Below are positions 35,351 to 44,652 of a DNA stretch of 64,000 nucleotides, in pieces. How positions within the stretch are numbered: the first letter of the stretch is position 1; every line of letters begins with the position of its first letter. The notes under the pieces are model-generated. The model was not told the origin of the DNA and made no database searches. It saw only the letters and a list, made by a program, of their open reading frames with translations. The translations under genes and the position numbers were made by a program. This stretch comes from Arthrobacter agilis (lineage in GTDB: Bacteria > Actinomycetota > Actinomycetes > Actinomycetales > Micrococcaceae): the NCBI RefSeq assembly GCF_002157505.1, contig NZ_NFSC01000027.1, positions 280,368 to 344,367 of the forward strand, in the 5' to 3' direction.

Positions 35351-35426
35351 CCGGAGGGCGGACCACACTGCGGCGAGTACCTCCGGGTGCCCGCCGCATT
35401 CGTCGTGCCGGGGAACAGGGCATGAA

Positions 35427-35457
35427 AAAGCCCCGGCGGCGTACCGTCCGGGGCTTT
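35427..35457 (-). terminator. Terminator of tRNA-Thr
   Basis: Arms aaagccccgg and ccggggcttt with an 11-base loop. On the minus strand the stem ends in TTTTT, directly after the tRNA 3' end. Confidence 0.85.
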
Positions 35458-35460
35458 CAG

Positions 35461-35536
35461 TGGAGCCTCCTGCCAGAGTCGAACTGGCGACCTTCTCATT
35501 ACGAGTGAGACGCTCTACCGACTGAGCTAAGGAGGC
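35461..35536 (-). tRNA. tRNA-Thr (anticodon CGU)
   Basis: On the minus strand a 76-base tRNA: acceptor GCCTCCT / AGGAGGC, discriminator T, anticodon loop CTCGTAA (CGU, reads ACG) and T loop GTTCGACTC. The 3' CCA is encoded, unlike in the two tRNA-Ser genes of this window. Confidence 0.95.
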
Positions 35537-35653
35537 AATGCTTCCTGGTCCGGGCGATGCCCGGGGCCGATCCACAAGCGACAACTTTATAGGAGGTTCC
35601 GGCCCGGGGTCAAAATGGGAGCTTCCGGGGCACCGCCCGGGACGTGCGGGAGG

Positions 35654-37243
35654 TCAGCAGCGCGCCCCTTCCTCGGGGACCGTTCCATCGGTGAAGTAGG
35701 AATCGACGAGGTCCAGGATGCAGTCGTTGGACCGGCCGTACGCGGTGTGCCCTTCGCCCTGCCACGTGACGTGCACGCCGGACTCGAGCTGATCCGCGAG
35801 CGCGGTGGACCACTCGTAGGGGGTAGCGGGATCGCCCGTGGTGCCGATGACGACGATGGGGGCCGCGCCCTCCGCCCGCACGGGAGCCGGCTCGAGGACC
35901 GGCGGGTACTTCCACGGTGCACACGTGAGCCCGCCGTACGCGAGGAACCGGCCGAACGTGGGCGACGCGGCGACGAGCTCCCGCTCGTCGGCGCGCATCT
36001 GGTCCGGATCGCTGGTCATCGGGTAGTCGAGGCAGTTCACGGCGAGGAAGGCCGCCGACGAGTTCGTCGCGTAGGTGCCGTCCGGCTGGCGATCCGCGGA
36101 GAGGTCGGAGAGGTACAGCATGCTGGACACATCACCGTCCAGTGCCTCGCTGACCGCCTGCGTCAGGGTCGGCCAGTTCCCGTTGTCATAGAGCGGGAGG
36201 ATGAAGCCCTGGACGAAGGTGAAGATCGGCACGAGGCGGCCGTCCTTGGCTTTCATCGGGTTCCGCTCGACCGCTGCGAACAGGTCCTGGATCTGGCGCA
36301 CGCCGTCGTCGACCGTTCCCGGATAGGGGCACTCGGCGCCCTGCTGGCAGTCGGCGACGTAGGCGCGGAGGGCCTTCTCGAAGCCGCCCGCCTGCCCGAG
36401 CGTGACGTCCTCGCTGCTGAGCGACGGATCGATGGCGCCGTCGAGGACCAGGCGTCCTACCCGTTGGGGGAACAGGTCGGCGTAGGTCGCGCCGAGCTGG
36501 GTCCCGTAGGAGAAGCCGAGGAAGTTCAGCTTCTCGTCGCTGACGACCGCGCGCAGGATGTCCATGTCTCGTGCGGCCGACTCGGTGTCCACGAACCCGA
36601 GGAGCTCGCCCGTGCGCTGGGCGCACAGGTCCGCGTACTCCTTCGCGTCCGCCTCCATGAGCGCCAGGAGCTCGTCGTCGGTCGCGTCGGACGGGTAGTC
36701 CTCCTGGCGCGCCGCATCGGTCTCCGCATCGGTGTAGCACTTCACCGCGCTGGACCGGTTGACCCCGCGGGGGTCGAAGCCGAGGATGTCGTAGTCCTCG
36801 CGCAGCCGGTCGCTGGCGACGTAGTCGAGTGAGTCCTTCACGATGTTGACGCCGGACCCGCCGGGTCCTCCCGGGTTGACCAGGATCGTGCCCTGGGCCT
36901 CGCCCGTGGCGTCGGACCGGATGGCCGCGATCTCGACGCTGCTGCGGTCCGGATCGCTGTAGTCCAGCGGTACCTCGACCATGGCGCAGGAGAAGGACCC
37001 CTCGCAGGTCTCCCACTGCACCTCCTGCGTGTAGAAGCCGCGGAGCTCCTCGTCGATCCCGCCGATCGCGGCGGGGTCGGCTGTCTCGACGCCGGCGCCG
37101 GGGGACTCCGCCCGGTTCTCGGGGGCGAGCAGCGAGCACCCGGACAGGCCGAGCACGACGGCGGCGGCCGCCAGGGCGCTGACGGCACGACGGCGCGGAG
37201 TCCTGCCGGGAGAGGGGGGTCGGTGGAGCGGCCCGAGGGTCAT
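35654..37243 (-). CDS. Secreted lipoprotein alpha/beta-hydrolase, tripeptidyl aminopeptidase-like
   Basis: A 529-residue lipoprotein with a basic N-terminus, a hydrophobic stretch and the lipobox LGLSGC (Cys at about residue 36). The alpha/beta-hydrolase fold has the oxyanion motif NPGGPGGSG and nucleophile motif GFSYGTQ, and the C-terminal TAP-like part carries the His in GEGHTAYG. It probably releases short peptides from proteins outside the membrane. The ATG overlaps the holB stop (ATGA), so it is the last gene of the tmk-holB operon. That link is common in these bacteria and does not imply a replication role. Confidence 0.9.
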   Translation of the reverse strand: MTLGPLHRPPSPGRTPRRRAVSALAAAAVVLGLSGCSLLAPENRAESPGAGVETADPAAIGGIDEELRGFYTQEVQWETCEGSFSCAMVEVPLDYSDPDRSSVEIAAIRSDATGEAQGTILVNPGGPGGSGVNIVKDSLDYVASDRLREDYDILGFDPRGVNRSSAVKCYTDAETDAARQEDYPSDATDDELLALMEADAKEYADLCAQRTGELLGFVDTESAARDMDILRAVVSDEKLNFLGFSYGTQLGATYADLFPQRVGRLVLDGAIDPSLSSEDVTLGQAGGFEKALRAYVADCQQGAECPYPGTVDDGVRQIQDLFAAVERNPMKAKDGRLVPIFTFVQGFILPLYDNGNWPTLTQAVSEALDGDVSSMLYLSDLSADRQPDGTYATNSSAAFLAVNCLDYPMTSDPDQMRADERELVAASPTFGRFLAYGGLTCAPWKYPPVLEPAPVRAEGAAPIVVIGTTGDPATPYEWSTALADQLESGVHVTWQGEGHTAYGRSNDCILDLVDSYFTDGTVPEEGARC

Positions 37244-38433
37244 CGGTCGAGGTCCTTCCGGGACAGGAGGCTCACGGCCATCGCTTCGATCGCGAGGAGC
37301 GGAGACACATTGGTGCTGACGAGCCGCGTGCGGACCTCGTTGATCGCCTCGAGCCGCAGGAGGGTGTCCTCCGCGCTCTCCCGGCGGGCGAACTCCTCGA
37401 GTTCGGGCCGCAGGGGTTCGTTGACGAGCGCCTGCCCGCTGGAGACCTGCAGCATGAGCACGTCCCGGTAGAAGGAGATGAGGTCGGTCAGGGCGCGGTC
37501 GAAATAGTCGTTCTTCGACCGCTTGGCGCGCCGCGTCTGGTCCTCCTCGAGGCGCTTGATCTGCGCGCGCATGGACGGCGGCAGGGTGCCGGTCTCCGGG
37601 GCACCGAGGGTTGCGAGCAGGGCGGCCCGCTCCTCGGCGTCGCGCTGCTCGAAGGAACTCTGCGCTTCCGCCTCGGCCAGCTTCACCAGGTCCGCCGCCG
37701 CGCGCATGGCGCCGGCCACGGAGCGCAGCGTCAGCGGCAGCCGGACGATCTGGTTGCGCCGCTCCCGCGCGCCCTCGTCGGTAGCAAGCCGCTTCGCCAC
37801 CCCGATGTGGCTCTGGGCCGCGCGTGCGGCCGCTTCCGCCGTCGCGGGGTCGATTCCGTCGCGGGCCACGAGCAACTCCGCGACATCCTTGACGGGCGGC
37901 AGCCTGAGGCCCACGGACCGGCAGCGGGATCGGATGGTGACGAGCACGTCGCCCGGGCTGGGCGCGCAGAGCAGCCAGATGGTCCGGGGCGGCGGCTCCT
38001 CGATCGCCTTGAGCAGCACGTTGGTGCTGCGCTCCTGCATACGGTCGGCGTCCTCGACGATGATGATGCGCCAGCGCCCCGTCGAGGGCTTGTCCTGCGC
38101 CTTGCGGACGAGTTCGCGGGCTTCGTCGATGCTGATGGTCACCTTCTCCGTGGTGACGTTGGTGAGGTCGGCGTGCGTGCCGGAGAGGACGGTGTGGCAG
38201 GCCTTGCAGGTGCCGCAGCCCCGCTCGTCCAGCGCCTCGCGCTCGCACAGGAGCGCGGCGGCGAAGGCGCGGGCCGCGTTGGAACGCCCGGAGCCCGGCG
38301 GGCCGGTGAAGAGCCAGGCGTGGGTGGGGGCACCGGACTCGGCGGCGCGGCGCAGCTGCTCCACGACCTGCTCCTGCCCGCGCAGCTCCGCCCACACGCC
38401 CGTCCTGGGAAGGCCGTGAGACAGAACGCTCAT
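37240..38433 (-). CDS. holB: DNA polymerase III subunit delta'
   Basis: A 397-residue AAA+ clamp-loader subunit. The P-loop is TGPPGSGRSNAA (about residues 43-54) with Arg in place of the usual Lys, in keeping with delta' not hydrolysing ATP. A zinc-module-like set of cysteines follows (CEREALDERGCGTCKACH). EDADRM and KAIEEPPP correspond to the Walker B and following loop. Its ATG overlaps the tmk stop and its stop overlaps the next start, so the three genes are tightly coupled. Confidence 0.93.
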   Translation of the reverse strand: MSVLSHGLPRTGVWAELRGQEQVVEQLRRAAESGAPTHAWLFTGPPGSGRSNAARAFAAALLCEREALDERGCGTCKACHTVLSGTHADLTNVTTEKVTISIDEARELVRKAQDKPSTGRWRIIIVEDADRMQERSTNVLLKAIEEPPPRTIWLLCAPSPGDVLVTIRSRCRSVGLRLPPVKDVAELLVARDGIDPATAEAAARAAQSHIGVAKRLATDEGARERRNQIVRLPLTLRSVAGAMRAAADLVKLAEAEAQSSFEQRDAEERAALLATLGAPETGTLPPSMRAQIKRLEEDQTRRAKRSKNDYFDRALTDLISFYRDVLMLQVSSGQALVNEPLRPELEEFARRESAEDTLLRLEAINEVRTRLVSTNVSPLLAIEAMAVSLLSRKDLDR

Positions 38434-39077
38434 GCGGTGACCCGGGGCAGGGCATCGAGGATGGCGCGGTGGAGTTCTTCGGGTGGAGCGGACGCGCCCA
38501 GCACGAGGTAGCGCCCGGGCTCCTGGCGCGCGAGGTCCAGGAAGGCGGACCGGATGCTGGCGTGGAAGCCGTCGGGCTCGGATTCGAGCCGGTCCTCCGG
38601 GGCGGCTCCGGCGGTGCGGCGGCTGCGGCCCTCCCCCGGGTCCACGTCGAGCAGCACGGTGAGGTCGGGGCGGAGGCCGTCGGTGGCCCAGAGGTTCACG
38701 TCGAGGACGGCCTGCGGTCCGAGGCCGCGGCCCGCTCCCTGGTACGCGACGGAGGAATCGATGTAGCGGTCGCACACCACGACCTCGCCGCGCTGCAGGG
38801 CGGGAACGATCACCTGGTGCACGTGCGCCGCCCGCGAGGCCGCGAACATCAGGGCTTCGGTCCGGGCATCGATATCGCCGTGCCCGTGCTCGAGCACGAG
38901 GGAGCGCAGCTTCTCCCCGATCGGGGTGCCGCCCGGCTCGCGTGTGCGCACCACGGTGCGGCCGATGTCCTCGAGAGCGCGGCAGAGCAGTGCCGCCTGC
39001 GTGGACTTGCCGGCACCGTCGCCGCCCTCGAGTGCGAGAAAGAGCCCGGGAAGGCCGTGCGGGAGGGGAAAGGTCAC
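38430..39077 (-). CDS. tmk: Thymidylate kinase
   Basis: A 215-residue enzyme that phosphorylates dTMP to dTDP. It shows the P-loop EGGDGAGKST at about 17-26, the DR(Y/H) motif DRYIDSSVAYQG and REPGGT. It is the first gene of the operon tmk-holB-lipoprotein peptidase, and tmk-holB is a common bacterial pair. Length and motifs are complete. Confidence 0.96.
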   Translation of the reverse strand: MTFPLPHGLPGLFLALEGGDGAGKSTQAALLCRALEDIGRTVVRTREPGGTPIGEKLRSLVLEHGHGDIDARTEALMFAASRAAHVHQVIVPALQRGEVVVCDRYIDSSVAYQGAGRGLGPQAVLDVNLWATDGLRPDLTVLLDVDPGEGRSRRTAGAAPEDRLESEPDGFHASIRSAFLDLARQEPGRYLVLGASAPPEELHRAILDALPRVTA

Positions 39078-39156
39078 GCGCCAAGCCTACCGAGTGCGGG
39101 TGACCTTTCCCGGTAACACTTGCAGGGGCCGTCGCGCCCGGCACTAGGCTCATGCC

Positions 39157-40341
39157 ATGCAACTCGAGCGCTCCGACCTCGCCCCGGACACCCTCACCGT
39201 CGCGGCGGGGCGTCCTCCACGCGAGCACGACGCACCCGTCAACGCTCCGATCGTCCTCTCGACGACCTACCACGAGACACGCGCGCCGGTAGCGGGCGAC
39301 CGCATCTACGCCCGCGGGTCCAACCCCACGTGGGACCCCTTCGAGGAGGCGCTCGGCGCCCTCGAGGGTGCCGACTTGCCGGCCCTGGTCTTCGGGTCGG
39401 GGCTCGGTGCGGCCGCGGCAGCGCTGTCCCTCGTACCCACCGGTGGTGCGGTCATCATGCCGCGCCACGCCTACGCCGGTTCGATCAGCCTCGCCGCCGA
39501 CCTCGCCGCGCAGGGCCGCTTCGAACTGCGCACCGTGGACATCGCGGACACCCCGGCCGTCCTCGCGGAACTCGACGCGCTCGCCGCCCGGTTCGACGCC
39601 GGCCAAGTGATGCTGTGGCTCGAGAGCCCCACGAATCCGATGCTCGAGGTCGCCGAACTGTCCGTCTTGACCGACGCCGCCCATGCGACCGGTGCCGTCG
39701 TCGTCGCGGACAACACCTTCAACACCCCGATCGTCCACCGCCCGCTCGAATCCGGGGTCGACGTCGTGCTCCACTCGGTCACCAAATGGCTTGCCGGCCA
39801 CTCCGACGTCGTCCTCGGGGCGCTGATCACCTCGGATGCGGCGCTCCGCGACCGGCTCCTGGCACACCGGACCCTGCACGGCGCCATCGCCGGCCCGTTC
39901 GAGGTGTGGCTCGCCCTGCGCGGACTGCGCACGCTCGCCCTGCGCATGGAGCGGAGCCAGGGGACCGCGGCCTCGCTGGCGCTCCGGCTCGCGGACCACC
40001 CCGCGGTCCGCCGCGTGCGCTACCCGGGCCTCCCCTCGGATCCGGGGCACGAGCGCGCCGCCGCGCAGTTCAACGGCTTCGGGGGCATCGTCAGCATCGA
40101 GCTCGACGACGTCGCCACGGCCGACGCCCTCGTCGCCGCCGTCCGCCTGTGGCTGCCGGCCACCTCGCTCGGCGGAGTGGAATCGCTGGTCGAACGACGA
40201 CGGCGGCAGCCCGCCGAACCGGTCACGGTACCGGAGGCCCTCGTGCGCCTGTCCGTCGGCATCGAGAACCCCGAGGACCTGTGGGCTGACCTCGATTCCG
40301 CGCTCCGCGTCGCAGCCGGCCCGCGCGACGGCGGGCTCTGA
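39157..40341 (+). CDS. PLP-dependent trans-sulfuration enzyme (cystathionine gamma-synthase/lyase family)
   Basis: A 394-residue fold-type I enzyme of the Cys/Met metabolism family. The PLP-binding lysine lies in HSVTKWLAGHSD (Lys at about 209), with the family features YARGSNPTWDPFEEAL, FGSGLGAAAAAL and LESPTNPMLEV. The C-terminal part VRLSVGIENPEDL is complete. It could be cystathionine gamma-synthase, gamma-lyase or methionine gamma-lyase; sequence alone does not separate these. It is divergent from tmk. Confidence 0.9.
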   Translation: MQLERSDLAPDTLTVAAGRPPREHDAPVNAPIVLSTTYHETRAPVAGDRIYARGSNPTWDPFEEALGALEGADLPALVFGSGLGAAAAALSLVPTGGAVIMPRHAYAGSISLAADLAAQGRFELRTVDIADTPAVLAELDALAARFDAGQVMLWLESPTNPMLEVAELSVLTDAAHATGAVVVADNTFNTPIVHRPLESGVDVVLHSVTKWLAGHSDVVLGALITSDAALRDRLLAHRTLHGAIAGPFEVWLALRGLRTLALRMERSQGTAASLALRLADHPAVRRVRYPGLPSDPGHERAAAQFNGFGGIVSIELDDVATADALVAAVRLWLPATSLGGVESLVERRRRQPAEPVTVPEALVRLSVGIENPEDLWADLDSALRVAAGPRDGGL

Positions 40342-40436
40342 ACCTCCGGAAGCACGGGTACGCCCGGCCGCCCGCCCCGGCCTGCCGGCCGGCATCACCT
40401 GTGCACCGCCGCAGGCATGCCCGCTAAGCTGGACCC

Positions 40437-40766
40437 GTGGCTCTCGTTTACGCAATCCAGCACTACCTGTATCTCGCGCTCGGCCTGCTTGCCCTGGGCA
40501 TCGAGGTGTGGGCCTTCTCCGACTGCGTGCGACGTCCCGGAACGGCCTTCGAGGCCGCCTTCAAGCGCACCAAGGGTTTCTGGCTCGCCCTCACCGGCGG
40601 TGCCGTCGTCGTCGGCCTGCTGTCCGCGCTCAGCGGTCGTGGTGGCTTCAACCTCTTCCAGCTCGTCGCCATCGTCGCGGCGTGCGTGTACCTCGCGGAC
40701 GTGAAGCCGGCCGTCAGCCAGACCTCGGGCCGCGGCGGCAACTACGGCCCCTACGGACCCTGGTAG
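40437..40766 (+). CDS. DUF2516 family membrane protein
   Basis: A 109-residue protein with three membrane segments and the DUF2516 pattern (EVWAFSDCVRRPGTAFEAAFKRTKGFWL). The C-terminus is short and Gly/Tyr-rich. DUF2516 proteins are common in actinobacteria and have no known role. The start is GTG. It converges with the methyltransferase gene, 3 bases apart. Confidence 0.9.
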   Translation: MALVYAIQHYLYLALGLLALGIEVWAFSDCVRRPGTAFEAAFKRTKGFWLALTGGAVVVGLLSALSGRGGFNLFQLVAIVAACVYLADVKPAVSQTSGRGGNYGPYGPW

Positions 40767-40769
40767 GAC

Positions 40770-41570
40770 CTAGCCGGGCCTCACGGCCTCCCACGCCACG
40801 GTGATCTCTCCGAGGCGCCAGCGTGACGCGCCGTCCAGCAGCGGCCAGCCGTCCGCCTTCAGCGCAGAGCACATCGCCACCCAGCGCTGCCGGTGCCCGA
40901 AGGACGCGAGGGCCGCGGCGTCCAGCCAGGCCCGGTCCAGGGCACGCAGGTAGGCGTGGACCGGCTCCCCCTCCACGTTGCGGTGGATCAGTGCCTTGGG
41001 CAGCCGCTCCGCCACGTCGGAGGGGAGGGCGAACGCGCCGAACCGCAGCGAGATGCTCAGCGATACCGGTCCGCCCGCGTCGAGGGCAGCCCACGTGGAC
41101 CGCCGCCCGATCTCGTCGCACGTCCCGTCGATGAACAGCCCCTCGGGCGCAAGCCGGGAGCGGACCTCGTCCCAGTACGCCGCGTACTCGTCCTCCCCGT
41201 ATTGCCGCAGCACGTTGAACGCGCGCACGAAGACCGGCAGCCGGCCGTCCAGCGGAAGCTCGAAGCCGCCCTGCCGGAACGTCAGCCCGGGCTGCGCGAG
41301 CGGTTCGGCCGCGGCCACCCGCGCCGGGTCGATCTCGATCCCGACCACCTCGACGTCGTCCCGCACGGACCGCAGGCGCGTGAACAGTTCGACGGCGGTG
41401 ACCGGAGCAGCGCCGTACCCGAGGTCGACGACGAGCGGGTCGGCGGCTCGACGGAGCCGGTGCCCCTGGGGGCCGGCGAGCCAGCGGTCCACCCGGCGGA
41501 GCCGGTTCGGGTTCGTGGTGCCGCGGGTGATGGTCCCGAGCGGCTTCGGGGGACGGGGACGCGGGGGCAC
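40770..41570 (-). CDS. Class I SAM-dependent methyltransferase
   Basis: A 266-residue Rossmann-fold methyltransferase. SAM-binding motif I is [15 protein letters not shown] (about residues 47-61), with GIEIDPARV as the acidic motif. The N-terminal [21 protein letters not shown] pattern, rich in Pro and Arg, resembles small actinobacterial methyltransferases. The substrate is unknown. The start is GTG, and its promoter region is shared with gpmA. Confidence 0.82.
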   Translation of the reverse strand: MPPRPRPPKPLGTITRGTTNPNRLRRVDRWLAGPQGHRLRRAADPLVVDLGYGAAPVTAVELFTRLRSVRDDVEVVGIEIDPARVAAAEPLAQPGLTFRQGGFELPLDGRLPVFVRAFNVLRQYGEDEYAAYWDEVRSRLAPEGLFIDGTCDEIGRRSTWAALDAGGPVSLSISLRFGAFALPSDVAERLPKALIHRNVEGEPVHAYLRALDRAWLDAAALASFGHRQRWVAMCSALKADGWPLLDGASRWRLGEITVAWEAVRPG

Positions 41571-41684
41571 CCATCAAGGCTAGGGCACCCTCCCGACTGC
41601 ACCGCTCGACTGCACTGCTTAACACTGGCGGAACAGAGGGGGGCCGGAATGACCGGTGCAGTGCGATACGGCAGACTAGGGATC

Positions 41685-42431
41685 ATGACCTACACACTGA
41701 TCCTGCTGCGCCACGGGCAGAGCGAATGGAACGAGAAGAACCTCTTCACCGGCTGGGTGGACGTCGCCCTCACGGAGAAGGGCCGCGAGGAAGCCACCCG
41801 CGGCGGCCATCTGCTGACCGAGGCCGGCATTCTTCCCGACATCGTCTACACATCCCGACAGAAGCGCGCCATCATCACCGCGAACCTCGCGCTGGAGGCC
41901 GCCGACCGCAGCTGGATCGATGTCAAGCGCAACTGGCGCCTCAACGAGCGCCACTACGGAGCGCTGCAGGGCAAGGACAAGGCCCAGACCCTCGCGGAGT
42001 ACGGCGAGCAGCAGTTCATGGAATGGCGCCGGTCCTACGACACCCCGCCGCCGCCCCTCGACGACTCCAGCGAGTACTCGCAGGCCAACGACCCGCGCTA
42101 CGCGGACCTCGGCGACGACGTCCCGCGCACCGAGTGCCTCAAGGACGTCCTCGAGCGCTTCCTGCCGTACTGGGAGTCCGACATCACCGTGGACATCAAG
42201 GCCGGCAGGACCGTGCTGATCGCCGCCCACGGCAACTCCCTCCGCGCCCTCGTGAAGCACCTCGACGGGATCAGCGACAGGGACATCGCGGCACTGAACA
42301 TCCCCACCGGCATCCCGCTCGTGTACGAGCTCGACGAGGACCTCAAGCCCGTCAAGGCCGGCGGTACCTACCTCGACGCCGACGCGGCAGCTGCCGCCAT
42401 CGAGGCCGTGGCGAACCAGGGCAAGCACTAG
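41685..42431 (+). CDS. gpmA: 2,3-bisphosphoglycerate-dependent phosphoglycerate mutase
   Basis: A 248-residue glycolytic enzyme interconverting 3- and 2-phosphoglycerate. The phosphohistidine motif LRHGQSEWN is at residues 8-16, and the second catalytic His lies in [10 protein letters not shown] near 183. [15 protein letters not shown] and [11 protein letters not shown] are typical. The ATG at 41685 gives the family start; the open frame upstream is only opposite the methyltransferase gene. It ends at a strong terminator. Confidence 0.96.
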   Translation: MTYTLILLRHGQSEWNEKNLFTGWVDVALTEKGREEATRGGHLLTEAGILPDIVYTSRQKRAIITANLALEAADRSWIDVKRNWRLNERHYGALQGKDKAQTLAEYGEQQFMEWRRSYDTPPPPLDDSSEYSQANDPRYADLGDDVPRTECLKDVLERFLPYWESDITVDIKAGRTVLIAAHGNSLRALVKHLDGISDRDIAALNIPTGIPLVYELDEDLKPVKAGGTYLDADAAAAAIEAVANQGKH

Positions 42432-42519
42432 CACCTCGCCCCGACCTGGCATCTCGCCCGACGGAACGATCCTCGAACAGGCGAACGGTCCTCGGGCGAT
42501 AGATCCTTGGGCAATGAAC

Positions 42520-42559
42520 GGAACGACGGCGGCCCCTCGGGGCCGCCGTCGTTCCTTTT
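42520..42559 (+). terminator. Terminator of gpmA (17-bp stem with T-run)
   Basis: Arms ggaacgacggcggcccc and ggggccgccgtcgttcc are perfect, with a 2-base centre, followed by TTTT. It lies between gpmA and the convergent phoU and can serve both. Confidence 0.9.
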
Positions 42560-42562
42560 ACC

Positions 42563-42598
42563 GCAGGTTCAGCAGGGTCAGCAGGTTCAGCAGGGTCA
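42563..42598. repeat. Two tandem copies of an 18-bp unit at the phoU stop
   Basis: The unit gcaggttcagcagggtca occurs twice in a row without change, and each unit is itself two similar 9-mers. The second copy ends in the phoU stop codon (minus strand). Confidence 0.8.
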
Positions 42599-43255
42599 GT
42601 TCAGGGGAGCGCTGGGCTGCCATTCGCCGGTGACGAGGTAGGTCACCTTGCGGGCCACCGAGACGCCGTGGTCCGCGAAGCGCTCGTAGTAGCGGCTGGC
42701 GAGGGTGACGTCGACGGTCGTCGGCGCCGTCTCGTTCCAGTCCTCCGCGGCCACGGCCTTGAAGACGCCCGCGTGCAGTTCGTTGACGCGGGTGTTCGCG
42801 GCGTTGATCTCGTTGCTCAGCTCGAGGTTGCGGGTCTCGAGGAGCTCCGTGACCTTCGCCGCGATCTGGACATCGAGTTCGGCGAGTTCGTCGAACGTAG
42901 GCCGGATGGTCTCCGGGATCACGTTCGCGGGGTACCGCAGGCGCGCGAGCTGTGCCACATGGCGGGCCAGGTCACCCATCCGTTCCAGCGACGCGCTCAT
43001 CCTCAGCGCACCCACGATCATGCGGAGATCGGAGGCCACGGGACCCTGGAGGGCGAGGATGTCGATCGCCCGCTCGTCGAGGGAGTTCTGCAGGAAGTCG
43101 ATCCGCGCGTCGGCGGCGATGACCTCCTGCGCGAGCTCGGTGTCGGCACCCTGGAAAGCGCTGTTGGCTTTCTGGATGGCCTCGGACACCAGTTGCGAGA
43201 TCTCGATCAGCTCCTCGCCGATCTGGTGTAGCTCGGCCTGAAAAACCTTGCGCAC
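42596..43255 (-). CDS. phoU: Phosphate signalling protein PhoU
   Basis: A 219-residue all-helical metal-binding protein made of two PhoU repeats (LERMGDLARHVAQLAR and YERFADHGVSVARKV carry the conserved acidic-helix pattern). It links the phosphate importer to the SenX3 kinase and damps the phosphate response. GTG at 43255 follows GGAAGG and begins with VRKVFQAEL, the usual family N-terminus; the frame is open 20 codons further. It is divergent from senX3-regX3, sharing a promoter region with PHO-box-like repeats. Confidence 0.94.
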   Translation of the reverse strand: MRKVFQAELHQIGEELIEISQLVSEAIQKANSAFQGADTELAQEVIAADARIDFLQNSLDERAIDILALQGPVASDLRMIVGALRMSASLERMGDLARHVAQLARLRYPANVIPETIRPTFDELAELDVQIAAKVTELLETRNLELSNEINAANTRVNELHAGVFKAVAAEDWNETAPTTVDVTLASRYYERFADHGVSVARKVTYLVTGEWQPSAPLN

Positions 43256-43325
43256 GTGGGCGTCCTTCCCTGGAAGTATCGGTTCAACCGTTGTCACAGT
43301 TCTGCCGACGAGCATTCCAGCCAGC

Positions 43326-43365
43326 GGTGAACTGTTTCCCCGCTTTGTGTGAACGTTAGTTGAAC
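43326..43365. promoter_or_regulatory. PHO-box-like repeats between phoU and senX3
   Basis: Three heptamers ending in GAAC, GGTGAAC (43326), TGTGAAC (43348) and GTTGAAC (43359), are spaced 22 and 11 bases apart, in one helical phase. They match the reverse complement of the actinobacterial PHO-box unit GTTCACC, used by PhoP/RegX3-type regulators with 11-base repeats. The slot at 43337 is degenerate. The most likely role is autoregulation by RegX3. Confidence 0.6.
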
Positions 43366-43425
43366 CCCTTACCTATTGCCACCGGATCGGCCCGGGCCCC
43401 AAATTGCAGCGCATAAGCTAGGTCC

Positions 43426-44652
43426 GTGGACCCCCTTCTCCTGACGCTCGTGGCCGGGCTGGTAGGCCTGGCCCTCGGCGTGGGCGGCATGGCAGCGTTC
43501 CGGGCGAGCGAGGCGCAGCGGCTCCGGCTCCTCTACGAGGACGAACCCTCGCTGCCCGACGGCGCGGCCGAGGTGCTCTCGATCATCGGGCGTGCCTACG
43601 TCATCGTGGACGCGATCGACGGCGTCGTGCGGGCGAGTCCCGCCGCCTACGCCTTCGGCCTCGTCCGCGGACACACCGTGGTCCACTCCGAACTACTCGA
43701 CCTCACGGCGCGCGTCCGGCGCGACGGCGTCATCGAGCAGGAACAGCTCGAGCTTCCCCGCGGTCCCCTCGGACAGGGGACCATCGTGGTGCAGGTCCGT
43801 GTCGCCGCCCTCGGCACCGAATACATCCTGATCCTCGCCGATGATCGCACCGAGATCACCCGGAGCGAGGAGATCCGCAACGACTTCGTCGCCAACGTGT
43901 CCCACGAGCTGAAGACGCCGGTGGGCGCGATCTCCCTCCTCGCGGAGGCCATCGACGACGCCGCCGAGGACGAGGTGGCCGTGCGCCGCTTCGCCCAGCG
44001 CATGCACAAGGAGTCCGGCCGGCTGTCCGCCCTCGTCCAGGACATCATCGAGCTCTCCCGCCTGCAGGGCGCCGACGTTGTGCGCCGCGGGAAGCCCGTG
44101 GACATCAACTCGGTCATCGCCGAGGCCGTGGACCGCAACAAGCTGCCCGCCGAGAGCAAGCAGATCGACATCGTCGTCGGCGGCTCGGTCTCCCTGCCCG
44201 TGTACGGCGATCACGACCTCCTGATGACGGCCTTCCGTAACCTCATCGACAACGCCATCCGCTACTCGCCGGAGGGCACGCGCGTCGGCGTGGGCGTCCG
44301 GTCCAGGGACGGCCTCATCCAGGTCTCGGTCACCGACCAGGGTGCGGGGATCACGCCCGAGGAACAGGAACGCATCTTCGAACGGTTCTACCGCATCGAC
44401 GCCGCGCGCTCCCGCCAGACCGGCGGCACCGGACTGGGCCTCAGCATCGTCAAGCACGTCGTGTCCAACCACGGCGGCGAGGTGACGGTGTGGTCGCAGG
44501 CCGGCCAGGGGAGCACCTTCACCGTCCGCCTGCCGGAGATGGAGAGCGCCCCCGACGACGGCGGCGCGGCCGGATCGACAGTTCAGCAGTCCGACCGGAA
44601 GACCGGAAAGAAGGGCAGCACCGCTGTCCAGGAGCAGGGAGTCAAGGCGTGA
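43426..44652 (+). CDS. senX3: Two-component sensor histidine kinase SenX3 (PhoR-like)
   Basis: A 408-residue membrane kinase for phosphate limitation. One N-terminal membrane helix (LLLTLVAGLVGLALGVGGMA) is followed by a PAS-like region (about 50-145). The dimerisation/phosphoacceptor motif NVSHELKTP has its His at about 160, and the ATPase shows NLIDNAIRYSP, DQGAGI and GTGLGLSIV. The C-terminal 35 residues are polar. The start is GTG. Its stop overlaps the start of regX3 (GTGA), so the pair is coupled. Confidence 0.95.
   Translation: MDPLLLTLVAGLVGLALGVGGMAAFRASEAQRLRLLYEDEPSLPDGAAEVLSIIGRAYVIVDAIDGVVRASPAAYAFGLVRGHTVVHSELLDLTARVRRDGVIEQEQLELPRGPLGQGTIVVQVRVAALGTEYILILADDRTEITRSEEIRNDFVANVSHELKTPVGAISLLAEAIDDAAEDEVAVRRFAQRMHKESGRLSALVQDIIELSRLQGADVVRRGKPVDINSVIAEAVDRNKLPAESKQIDIVVGGSVSLPVYGDHDLLMTAFRNLIDNAIRYSPEGTRVGVGVRSRDGLIQVSVTDQGAGITPEEQERIFERFYRIDAARSRQTGGTGLGLSIVKHVVSNHGGEVTVWSQAGQGSTFTVRLPEMESAPDDGGAAGSTVQQSDRKTGKKGSTAVQEQGVKA

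Noticed and set aside
37244..38455. Open frame extending the lipoprotein peptidase upstream through holB
   Set aside because: The lipoprotein signal and lipobox start right after the ATG at 37243; the upstream part is an out-of-frame shadow of holB.
38434..40455. Open frame extending holB upstream across tmk and the PLP enzyme
   Set aside because: It runs antisense to the PLP gene and out of frame with tmk. The ATG at 38433, overlapping the tmk stop, gives the normal delta' N-terminus.
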